From positions 425,001 through 489,000 of the forward strand of contig CAJNDS010002217.1 in NCBI GenBank assembly GCA_905221605.1: DNA of 64,000 nt, in the 5' to 3' direction. The notes beneath the pieces were generated by a model, which was not told the origin of the DNA, did not search any database, and saw nothing but the letters and a program-made list of their open reading frames with translations. The position numbers were made by a program, and so were the translations under genes. This stretch comes from Symbiodinium natans. Taxonomy: Eukaryota > Sar > Dinophyceae > Suessiales > Symbiodiniaceae. Below are positions 12,983 to 35,036 of the stretch, in pieces (positions within the stretch are counted from its first letter, which is position 1; each line of letters opens with the position of its first letter).

Positions 12983-13066
12983 TTATTTTGTGCTCTACGC
13001 TTGGAGGTGCTGCAGCTCTTCTGCTGGCACCGACCTTCTTGGCCCCTCAGGCCCCACGGCAAGTGG
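12983..13066 (+). CDS. candidate plastid presequence exon of the first FtsH gene
   Basis: One frame reads LGGAAALLLAPTFLAPQAPR, a short hydrophobic stretch followed by a phenylalanine-alanine-proline motif and basic residues. Dinoflagellate plastid proteins use a bipartite leader: a signal peptide, then a transit peptide often starting with a phenylalanine motif of the FVAP kind. The exon lies about 0.7 kb upstream of the first solid FtsH exon on the same strand, so it may encode that gene's signal peptide. No start codon or phase-compatible splice to 13780 was found. A second piece at 13200-13280 (ASAAALAGAAVATGSSAWA) is also leader-like. Confidence 0.35.
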
Positions 13067-13779
13067 AGGTTGGGACGGAGATCGTGTTTTGTACTGCGTT
13101 TTGGAGCTTCCGTCGTTGGTTGCCGACAGTGCCCCTGAACAGGTGCACCAATCACGCGCTGCCACGACTGGTAACGTTGCGAGGAGCGGCGCTGCTGAAA
13201 CTTTAACATCTGTCGGTGCTGCAAGTGCTGCTGCCCTGGCCGGTGCCGCCGTGGCTACTGGCTCCAGTGCCTGGGCGTAATGAGTTGAACTTGAAAGACG
13301 AGTGCAAGAAACGACGAAACGGCGTATTTTCTTCGACTGCGCCTTGTTTCCTTCGATGTTCCTCGTCTCCGAGGCCGAAAACTTACTTCCAGAGGTGCAC
13401 TGGCCCGGAGCTCCAAGTCGCAACAGAACGACAAGGCGCCTGTCTCCACCGCCAGTCGACTCTGTGCCACGTGATGCCACGTGTGATCCGAAGGGTCCAG
13501 TGCTAGTGCTGCTAAACAGGAGTTTCAAAGACGCATCTCTCATTTGATCTCTGTGGCGCAAGTGCTGCTTCAGCGCCCAGGACCAGGCACCGATTCATGC
13601 GGACCTTGTTTCTGCCTTCTCATGGGCTTAGCTGCCTTGACTTTCCTTGACTTTCTTCAGACCAGCTACAGCACTTGGTGCACGAGCTCCAGTCCTTCGC
13701 CGCCGCCGAGCTTCGGCGTTCTGTGACTCTGTCAGCTTCCGTGGCCAGCGCCTTTGCAGATGTAGTTGCAAGTGCCGAG

Positions 13780-18273
<4,494 letters not shown>

Positions 18274-18797
18274 CCAGCCCCAACCGCCCCCTGGGATTCT
18301 GGAAGCTCCAGTCGAGGCACCCCGACAAGCCCATGATGTTTGCTTGTGCGGAGCTGAGTTGCTCTGTAAGCTTGATACCGACAAAGAGGACTGTGCACAC
18401 GACACCTGAGGTGCGGACTGTCCTCGGCGGGGCTTCTGCGGCTCTACACGCGCGGCTCCGCGTGATGGCCGCGCATCGCGAAGCGCTGTGGCTCGCCTGG
18501 GCTTGGCCTCGGAGGAGGTGGAGGCCAAGGAGTGCACCAGCGAGGAGGTGATGCGGCGCGTGCAGGCCCGAAGGGTTCCAAGAGTGTTCCAAGCACATGG
18601 TCTTGCGCTGTTGCGGCACGCTTTCCACACGCTTGCGTTTTACTGCCCTGCATCCTGAGGACATGGCTCTGGACATATCCAATGGAGAAGCGCTGCCGAA
18701 TCAGGTGGTGAGGGCAGCGGCTGCTCAGGCAGCGCGGCCGTCTGGAAGAGCACGAGGTTGAGAGACACACTAGAATTTGCAGGAAGCTTCGTGCCAG
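18274..18797. other. spacer between the two FtsH genes
   Basis: About 0.5 kb separates the tentative stop of the first FtsH from the first solid exon of the second. A frame at 18510-18560 (EVEAKECTSEEVMRRVQ) and one starting with ATG at 18663 look mildly coding and may be N-terminal exons of the second gene. No terminator or promoter can be recognised; dinoflagellate promoters have no reliable consensus. Confidence 0.4.
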
Positions 18798-26160
<7,363 letters not shown>

Positions 26161-26364
26161 CCAATACTTACCTGCTGTCTTCGCAATAGAACTGAGCAAG
26201 TGGCAATCCGCAAGCTTCAGTTTCAGCGCAATCGAGAACTGGTTCATGCATGCAGAGGAGCGTCGACATGTGCTTTGCTACCCGGCCCTTTACCCAATTG
26301 CAAGTTTGGCTGCCGGTACGGCTGTCAAGTCACGTAGAAATCTACACTATTCATTTGTCTGATC

Positions 26365-27620
26365 CTCTTGCCTCACCAATTCGACCACTTCGACCAACTG
26401 GTTTACGACGCCAGTGCTCTTCTATACTGCCTGCACATGTCTGCGCTGTTCTAGTTCCCATGCCTCCGGCCGGTGTCCCCAGGTCTGAGCCAATGATCCG
26501 GCACATAGCTTGAGTCTGGAACGCGCAGTTTCAATGTACATTGGTTTGCTCGAAGGTAGCCTCTGCAGGAGGACCCGCTGAATTTAATCTACGTCGGAAC
26601 GCCAACTGAGGCAAACGCCCCATAAGTGTTGTGACTAGCACAGCACTCACACACAGGCACACAACATGTCCTCGGAGCTTCACGCCACACGGCGGCACCC
26701 ACTGCCGCCGTACCTCAGAGAGTTTGGCCGTCCGGCGTCGCTTTTCCAGATTGCGTTCCTGCAACAGGCATTGACGCACAATCGGCCCCATCACAAGCTT
26801 GAGGCATTGTATGTGCTGATCTCGAGACCAGGCGTCACGAGCCAGCTTCCGACTTGTGGTCATCAGACCACCGTCTTCTCGAGATCGTTGTGAGTCCAGT
26901 TTTCAGTGAGAGGGTGCCAGGACAGAGCCATTTGGATTTTCGCACTAGGCCTTGGCAGACTGCCTGACTCCTGGCCCATGCCGGTACTTATGCCCTTGCT
27001 CTCTTGTCGCTGGCTATGTTCATGCAACTGAGATTGTGGGATTGTGGATGTTTCAAGCTTGAGTGCAAGAGCTTAGGCGCCGCATGTGGCATATATTTTG
27101 TGCCCTGCGTGGCATAGGAAAGAACCCAGCGTGCATGCATTTGTCCAGCACTTGGAAAACAGATCATGCCACACACAGCTGTACTTGCAGCAGTCTGGCG
27201 CTCATGAGATCATGTGTGAGAATTGTGAAGATTGACTGGCCGCGACAAAGACGACTGGTTTGGTGTTACCTGGAGAGGTCGCAGCTGAAGATCTGGAGTC
27301 CGCAAGGCTTCAAGCAGCCTTGTGGCGGCACCTGGATCCGAACAAGGCCCGCATGATCCCGCATGTCGAGGGTGTACTCACTCCTGCCCGGCATGCATGA
27401 TGCTCGATCACACAGGTGGGGCACACGGATCTGAAAACTGTAACCCTCTTCTTCCACGTGCTTATGGGCGCTGCAGGACACTTACAGAACGGACTGAGGA
27501 ATAGCGCGTGGTGTCTGCCTGCTCACTTCAGTTCTAACCCCGGCTTTGAAGTATAAATCTTGTGAATCTCGTGTAGGTTTAGAAAGGCTCTAATGTCAAA
27601 GATCCTATGAGAACCTCTCA
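26365..27620. other. intergenic stretch, nothing recognised
   Basis: Between the last FtsH exon and the first candidate exon of CTF-B I found no conserved motif on either strand. The 3' end of the second FtsH mRNA and the 5' end of CTF-B should both lie here. Confidence 0.45.
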
Positions 27621-27627
27621 CGCGTGG

Positions 27628-30600
27628 GGCTGGGGCCGAGGATTTCACACCTTCCGCTGTTTTGGAAGCCAAGGTCGATGATGCAGCTCAGAATGCGGGC
27701 AGTGCCATGGAGGAACACGGAGAGATAGAGACTATGGGAGAATGTCCATTTGACGCCATGAGATGTGGGGAGTATCGGTGCTACATGGTGCTACCTGCAC
27801 TTGTGGCGCTCCGTTTGACTGGCGAGTCCGCGCAGGAGCCGGGAGCTTCACCCAGCAAGTCGACACCCAGTGAAGGCAAGACCGATGCAACAAAAGTGGC
27901 ATCATGAAGAAAGGAACATCACAGGAGGATGCGGCAAAGTGAGTTCAAGTGGGTAGTTCTTACATGTGTTGAAATCCGCTGAGCAGCAAAAGACACCCTG
28001 TGAAGGTGGAAGCATTGCCTTGCAATCGATCAATGAAGAGAGCTATGCGGAGGCCAACGGCAAAAACGACCAAATGTCGACGAAGATCAACAAAAGACAT
28101 CAACAACAACCATCTCTCTGTCAAGTCCGTTCGCAATTTTTGTCTCGATGCTGTTGCGGCTCGTCGGCTGCGCTGCAATGTATGCAGTTCTGCGGCCACG
28201 TGCCACCCATCCACCGCCGTGCCAGGGGGACTCTGTCTTGGCAGCGCTGAACAAGAATGCTGGCACGCAGGAAGATGAAGGAGTGGAGTTGCGCAGAGTT
28301 GCATGGGGAGTTTTCATGGGGAGTTGCGTGGGCATGGTGCGCCGGTTTCGCTTGTTGTGGCCTTTACTCAGACCGGCGGCTGGTGGAGTTGCTGCTGCGA
28401 TTCGATCCGATCAGGCTCAGAACCGAGTGCACACCTCAGCATTATTGAGCATTCAACTCCTCGAAGTGAGAAAAACACGGTAAACTCCATCCGCTAGAGA
28501 CAGAGCGACACGACGTGCAACGAGGTGAACGAAGGCGCGCGAAGGTAGTTCCCTGAATCCAGAAGAGGACAAAGGCAAAAAAGGCACAAGGTACCACAAA
28601 GGTCCCTGACAAAGCTCAGAACTTAGAATGAGTCGGCTCAAGGTCCAAGGCACAAAACAGTCAGAGTTTCGTGTGGTATCCCGCAGTGTTGGAGTGCCCA
28701 TCCCCAGACAATCCTGCAGAGTATGCCCTCGGATTGGCTGGGTGATGCCCACATTTGTGGACTGTGAAAAGCTGTCGTCCCGCAATGCACGTCTTGTGTT
28801 TTCCTTCCGTCGGTGGGGACTAGGACCGGACCTGCTTTTTTGAGATGTTGAAGTCAGCTCTCCTGGGCCTGTGCCGCTGAAAGCAGTTCCCAATCCTGAT
28901 CCGACAGTATCTCGTTTCCGTGGAGTGCCCCCAGAGTATCCTGCGCATACTCTGGGGGCACTCTACGGACACCGGATACTGTCGAGGGGATCAGGATTGG
29001 GAGCGTCATCTTTTCACGGACAGCTTCTTTTGCCCTTTGTCATTGTCTTCTTTGGGCCTTCTCCTTCGGATTGGTCGTTCTCTTGCTGGATCTTGCAGCT
29101 TGGAGACGAGTTCAGTTCAGTCTTGAAGCCAAGGTTCCAGCCACTCTTGCTGCACCGGATGCACTACCAGAGCATGGCAGAGGACAGGGCTGCCCTTTGG
29201 GTCGGATTGGTGCATTGCTCTCTTTTTTTTTGCTTCAGGAGAAGTCACCCCGGAGGGAGAAGGACGGGATCAACGCGGGATGCCTCAGCTGCTTGAATCG
29301 GTCCTGTGTGTCTCGTATATCTTCCAATCTGCCCATGGCCAGCAGTAGGTTGCTCATGGCCTACAGTGTCTACAGGTTGTCTTTCAGTCTCAATGTAAAA
29401 GCCCCCTCGACAGTTGGTCGCATTGCTTCACAACATGCAGTGCATTGTGGTCCACAGTCTAAGCGGGCTTTTCCATATCAAGTTGGGCAAGGTGGTGAAT
29501 CCGGTCATTGATGCACAGTCGCGCTCCATGGCGGAGAAGTTGCTGGAGAAGCAGAGAAGCATGCCGGCTCAGACAGAAACAAAAGAGTTTCTGGTTGGAG
29601 GTGTGGAGAAAGTTACAAAGAGCAAAGTGCACTGGAGTACTGGTCGTCTTTTCCTACTTGAAACTACTCGGCCGCAGAGTGTGCTCAGGTGAGTCGGGCA
29701 AAGCCACGCACGCAGAGCTTCTTCTGTGGCGCCACAAGCAGGTTCAGGCTGTTGGGTGCCGCGTGCTGTGCGCGATTGCGAGCACTCTCGAAACACATTC
29801 GACTGCTAGGCCCGAAAAGAGTCTTTGCGGGAGCAGATCAGCAAAGAGGAGGCCAGTCTCCGCAGAACCCCACGGACCAGCAGCACACAGTGGCACTGCC
29901 AATCCTTTCACAGGAGAAGGGCTGCACCTTCCGTCCGAAGTGCAATCCACCAAAGCCAAGAACTCAGATCCTTCACTGGCGCCTCTTCACATGACGCGTG
30001 GCCAGAATGTTTGAGGCCAAAGGAGGGCCACGTCGAGATCTTGACACCGGCAGGCAGCACCCGAGCAGAGGCCCGCCAGTCAACAGCTCCAGACTCTTCA
30101 GAATGTGAAATTTTGTCGTCCTGGCATTGTCCATTCGTGGAGAGTTCAAAAAAAGTGCATATCGATCGCACGATCGCAAAGAAGAAAAGGGTGCACTTCG
30201 CTCATTTCTGTGCAGGCTTCGGATATATTGTTTGAACATTTTCACTATCTTCCGGCTCTTGCAAGGAGACAGGTCCGATTCCTCCAGGAAAGACACCTGC
30301 CAGCCTATGTCAGCCGGAGAGCTCGTGCAAAACCCCTCGCAACAGCTAACGCAAAGGGCAGAAGCATCTGGTGCGGGCACAGCGAAAGGAAACATTTTTT
30401 CCGAAAGCCCGCGCGTGTCATTCTATGTCATGTGGATACAGATTTTATGTAGGCTTTTAAGGGCCCTGGCAGCATGCGGGAACTGTTCTTCACTGTTCTC
30501 AGTCTTGCTTCACAAAGAGTTCTGGAGGCCGAATAGAATAGTTGCGCTTGGAGCGAAAGATTCAGGATTATCCCGTACCCTGAAAGCAGTGGCTCTGGAC

Positions 30601-33600
30601 AGGCTCCTGACATATCACTTTGTGGAGAATATTTCGGTACATTTCCCCCCCAGATCTGCAGGCAACGTCGCTCTTGGCACATGCGACGATGACACCCCAT
30701 GCTTCCACTGGGAACTCGCACCGAGTCCACGCAACTACTCCACAAACCAGTCGAAAAGGCCCATGGACCGAGCCGTTTGTGTACGACAAAACCCTGCTCC
30801 ACACATGGCACGTGGAGAATGACGAAGGCGAGAACATTCTGCAAACTCCGATGGCTCCCAAGCCATGAAGGAGCCAGGGAGCCATGGTCACAGAGCCAAA
30901 GTTCCGGGCCGCGGCCCATGGCCTCAGCACCCCGCAACAACCACAAACCCACGAGTCCAAGTACCTGCAAGCACGCCTACCCGTACGGATGCGCGCCGGA
31001 CTCCAACTACATGGCTTCACAGGAGAAGCAAGAGATGGCGCAGAAAGAGCACGCGACAGAACTGCCCAGAATCTGGGTGGCAGACGCATTGATTCGAAAC
31101 ACGGAATGCCACCCGCCGCCCCGAGGACGAGGCACGATCCTGTCTGCAAACACGAACATCACGATAGTCTTTTGATGGACAGGTCGAACGTATACTAAAC
31201 CCTCGGGACCGAGGAACCCTGGGCGTATGGGGATGGAATGATACAACAGGATACAACAGGCAGAGTATGTCCATGCGGTTATGTGCAGCGATTCGTGCTT
31301 ACTGTCCTTATTGGTCACCCGGATTTGCGGAGAAGCGGTGCTTAGCTTTGCAGGTTCTTTATGCTCGAGGTCTTGCCGACAAAGAGCGGCGGAAGGCCAA
31401 GGCAGGGTTCCGCCAAATTTCTTCCGCTTCTGCAAGCACATGCAAAGCACATGCAAAGTGCAAGCACGAGGTTCTGGAGAGCGAAAAGGCCAGAACCACA
31501 GCGGAGGCCAAGCCCCAAGTGGGAGTGGGGTATTGACGTTCAGTTCGACTTTGGGTTGCGAACTGAGGCGCGTGGATGCACATTCCGACCGAACCTCTCC
31601 AAGAGCGTCAAGAGGCAGTTGTCTCACCACATTCTGCCGATCGAAACCCTTACGGTGAGAGAGAAATACGAGGGCATAAGCCTAAGCGGCGAGAGTAGGA
31701 GGCAGAGACAGGGAGGACGCAATACCAGTCCTGCAAGAAAGGGGAGGGCAGGGCGAAGGTGCAATGATTCAGTTTATCAACATTGAACGAGTAGGTCAGT
31801 ACCACATGCATGCTTGCATGTAGGATTTCCCTACTTGTCGTGGGGAAACTCTGTTTGGGTTGGATGCTCACCTGAGTCTTCTGAGAGTGACATTGACACT
31901 TAACTCTCATCTGCTTGACGCCTGACGCAGTTACCACAAGACGCCGAAGTCGACGCAGGCACCATCATGTTTCCACACAAATTGCTCTCCACCAGCTGTT
32001 CTTTTCAAAAGGTGCCTCGGGGCTTCTACGAAACGCGCCAAAGAATACGCGCGGCCTATGAGATCCGAGAAAAGGTTCTGCAGCAACAGGAGGCTCTGTA
32101 CTGTTCTGTGAGAGTGAGGTTCGACACAAATACCTTTGCTTTGCCAGTTGGTTAGGACAGAATGGCCAAGATCGAACAGACTGTTCCGTACCAGGCAGCA
32201 TGTGCAGGAGCACTTGTTACGGGCGCTGTTGAAGTATACCTGCCTCAAGAAGGTGTCGGGCACGTCCCCAGCTCCCTTGGCTACCACCTGAGATGGTTGA
32301 AGAGTTGCGTTGATCATCAAAAACCTTGGCCCCTCTTTCTGAGGTCAGCAAAAGTCCGCCACAGTCCACAGGCCGCCTGTGCGGTCGTAAGAGTTGGCGA
32401 AATCAAAGCCTACAGCAGCCATGCCAGCGCCATGCCAGCGCCACGCCATGCCTCTGGTCCAGGCTCCCCTGGCCTATCTCCTGTGCCCGAGGTTCCGGTC
32501 CCAGACTTCTGCCTAGTTCTACAGCTTTGGGATGGGAGTGATGGTGAGTGTCACAGTCTCAGAGCAGTGCTCTCAGAGCAGTGCTCTCAGAGCAGTGCTC
32601 TCAGAGCAGTGCTCTCAGAGCAGTGCTTGCTGCAGTCCCCACCGAAGCTTGCGCCCTCCCAGCCGGCAAGGCCTGAGCTCGCATCAAAGTTGAGCTGACA
32701 GCATCCACAGTCCACGGCACCCACGGAGCATTCCCTTGCCTGAAGGGATCACCAGCGGCCTCGATCCGCAGGTAGGACTGGTGCTGCTGCAGGCGGAGAT
32801 CAAATGTGATCAAATCCTATCAGCTAGAAATCAGCTTCTGTAGTAATTAGTCGTGCCGAAGCGTCGTTGCGAGCTGAGACGAGTTTGGTATTGCACATGT
32901 CGGGAGGTCGGACGAGCTTCACACCGCCACCACGCAGTGGCAACCGTCCAGATATTTCGGAGGCTGAACAGCGGTGCTCATGTGCGTGGCGATAAACTTC
33001 AACAACATCGCGAAACCCGATCTGTTGATTCTTTTGTTGCAGGAGGGCATGTGCGCTGGAGCTGAAGGCCTGCATGTTGCAGTAGTCCACTCTCCGGTTG
33101 TCTGACTTGCTTGACCTCATGGAACAGGAGTCAGACACGATTCTGAGCCAGCTTCTGGAGATGCAGGACGCTGCACTGTAGTCACTACGCCGTCTCCCTT
33201 TGGCAGTTGAGCCTAAGCTGGTGCGCAGACCTTGTCCTCAGGCAATGCTGAAGGCAATGCCAGTCCAGACAAGACGGCCCAGGAGCTTGGACACAAAGCC
33301 GTGACATGCCATGACTTAAGCATCCGCCTTGACACCTGATGTGCTTCTAAGTTGTAGGAGGATGTCAAGCCAGACACACCGCCTATGCTCTATGTGCCTC
33401 GACTGCGTGCGCAAGTTCCAACTAGCTTAGCCGGTCCCAGCCGCGCTTGGCTCCCGGAATTAGACTGATCGCTGAGTCAGGTGGATGTGAACATCGCCCA
33501 GGGACAGCCGGCGGAGCGAATAGTTTTGTATCAGGCGGTCACAATGCATGTTGCAAGTCTGCAATTAAAGGTTTCGTGACACTGTCGTGTGACAGGGCCA

Positions 33601-33948
33601 GAATGTCAGCGAAGTGGCCGCCGAATTTGCGGCTAAGCACGTTCTGACTCCAGTTCCTCGTCGCGAAGAGTCGAACACGGTGTACTAAAGCAATTAATGA
33701 CATTGTTTAACGCCAATAGTTATCCCAAATTTGCATCCGGTTCATGCTGCCTGCCTTGGAAGGCCCTGGCACAGAAGCTGCATACACTTCTTCGAGAGGC
33801 ATGCGTCTGTGCTGTGCTTGTTCATGACCATATCGGCTGTTGTGGAATGTCAATGTGTCTTGACCGGCCAGATGCTGTCTGAGTCAACTTGAGCTCCCAT
33901 GCTCGGCAGGTCGTTCTCAAGCAGGAGCTGCAGAATCAAGCGAGGTAG
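27628..33948 (+). CDS. CTFxPK-motif protein with C-terminal VDVN segment (CTF-B)
   Basis: Second member of the same unnamed family as CTF-A. Well-supported exons: 31354-31401 (VLYARGLADKERRKAK), 31568-31614 (ARGCTFRPNLSKSVK), 32012-32092 (PRGFYETRQRIRAAYEIRE), 33358-33393 (KPDTPPMLY), 33481-33534 (VDVNIAQGQPAERIVLYQ), 33596-33652 (GQNVSEVAAEFAAKH), 33910-33948 (VVLKQELQNQAR, then TAG). The last four join in phase into a compact C-terminal domain, LYVDVN...ERIVLY...FAAKH...LKQEL. I have seen this arrangement at the C-terminus of protist proteins with these motifs. Earlier candidates include 29490-29590 (VIDAQSRSMAEKLLEKQRS), 29708-29755 (HAELLLWRHKQVQA), about 29817-29860 and about 29919-29970 (GCTFRPKCNPPKPR). 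Splice sites include GC donors. The start and many inner exons are unresolved, and the upstream part could be a separate gene. Function unknown. Confidence 0.6.
28888..29002. repeat. 115-nt near-perfect inverted repeat (hairpin)
   Basis: Arms pair as 28888-28902 with 28988-29002 (15/15), 28903-28911 with 28975-28983 (9/9), 28917-28921 with 28965-28969 (5/5) and 28923-28939 with 28947-28963 (17/17), around a 7-base loop at 28940-28946. Only small bulges interrupt it. It lies within the span of CTF-B, probably in an intron. It could be a foldback transposable element, a small-RNA precursor or an inverted duplication. Confidence 0.95.
31239..31260. repeat. ATACAACAGG direct repeat
   Basis: Two exact tandem copies of GATACAACAGG, within the CTF-B span just upstream of the VLYARG exon. 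Confidence 0.7.
32561..32627. repeat. 14-base self-complementary tandem repeat, about 5 copies
   Basis: The unit AGAGCAGTGCTCTC repeats four times with a partial fifth copy. Each unit is nearly palindromic (AGAGCA/TGCTCT around one base), so the array can fold as a row of small hairpins or as one long stem. It lies in an intron of CTF-B. Confidence 0.95.
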
Positions 33949-35036
33949 CTGTCGAAGTCAGCCGGTCCTGATGCTGCGGGCTTCGACTCACTGGTGATTG
34001 TTGTCCAAGATGTTCACTGTGAATTGCTGGTGAATCCAAGCTCCAATCGGTCCTTTGCACAATGCTCGTGACCGCGACAAAACAGTTGACTTTGACTCGA
34101 TAACTGCTGAGAGACCTTGGTTGGGCTAGTGATGGCTTAGTGTTGCGTTTTGATGGGGCACGGGCTTGTGCTTGTCATGCGTGGAATAGGCAGTTGCAGC
34201 GGAACTGCCGAACGGCACTCTTTCAGGGCATCAAGCCCTTTGCCAATGTAATTTTCGCCAGTGTTTAAACACTGATATTCGACATTGATCAGAAGTGCCC
34301 TGCCGCACTGAACGATTGAACAGTTGAGTCATGAGCCAGTTGAACTATACTGGCGGCATGGTCTCTGATCATGGGAATGGCAGATGTAGCAGAAGCGAAT
34401 GATGCAGCTTAGGCTCAGACCTGCAGTCATCACCGCATGCATCGTATCCTCGTGGGCATGCGTGGCCTTCTATTTAGAACGGTGCGTGAACGTTGTTCTT
34501 GAGAAAGATGCCACGTTGCCTATGGGATTGTATGCTCCTAGCTTTATTGTTCGAACGGCGAGAACCAGACGGGCAACAAGGCGACAAATCCAGCGGAGGG
34601 CCTCGACGCATGCCGCGCAGGCTGTTGTGTCAGAGAGTGCAGTGTTTCTTGTGCCGCATACCTTGAAATCAACACTCGTCTAACACTCCTGAGGCTCGTT
34701 GTAGCATGGACATCTCCGCAACAGGCAGTCCACCAAAATCCGGTAAACTACTAAAGGAGATTGCGATGGCTTCACGAAAACGAAGTCTGATTTTCTGACC
34801 TGCATTCTAACCTCCAACCAACTCCAACCCTCCCCAACCTGAAGTCAGGGCCCTGAACAATCCCTACGCTTGAAGCTGGGCCGCTGCGGACATCTGTAGC
34901 TTAAGTTGGTCGATCTCTTTGGTGCATTTTGGTGCTGCGGCTATGGCTTGCCAAGTCCTGGAGTGCGGTGGAGTCGTGACGCCCGGGCTCTCAGGCCTTG
35001 CTGCAGCCGCAGTCTCAGCACGGACTCAGAGTTGAG
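33949..35036. other. intergenic stretch with a 16-bp palindrome
   Basis: No gene was recognised between the stop of CTF-B and the first exon of the hydrolase gene. A perfect palindrome, CAGTGTTTAAACACTG, lies at 34259-34274. The first exons of the hydrolase, including its start codon, probably lie in the last few hundred bases. Confidence 0.5.

Noticed and set aside
33481-33534. Cyclophilin start (VDVNI...QPAERIV resembles FDVxIxGQPAGRIV)
   Set aside because: The next in-phase exons (AAEFAAKH, VVLKQEL then stop) do not continue as cyclophilin, and the preceding in-phase PPMLY exon fits the CTFxPK family C-terminus better.
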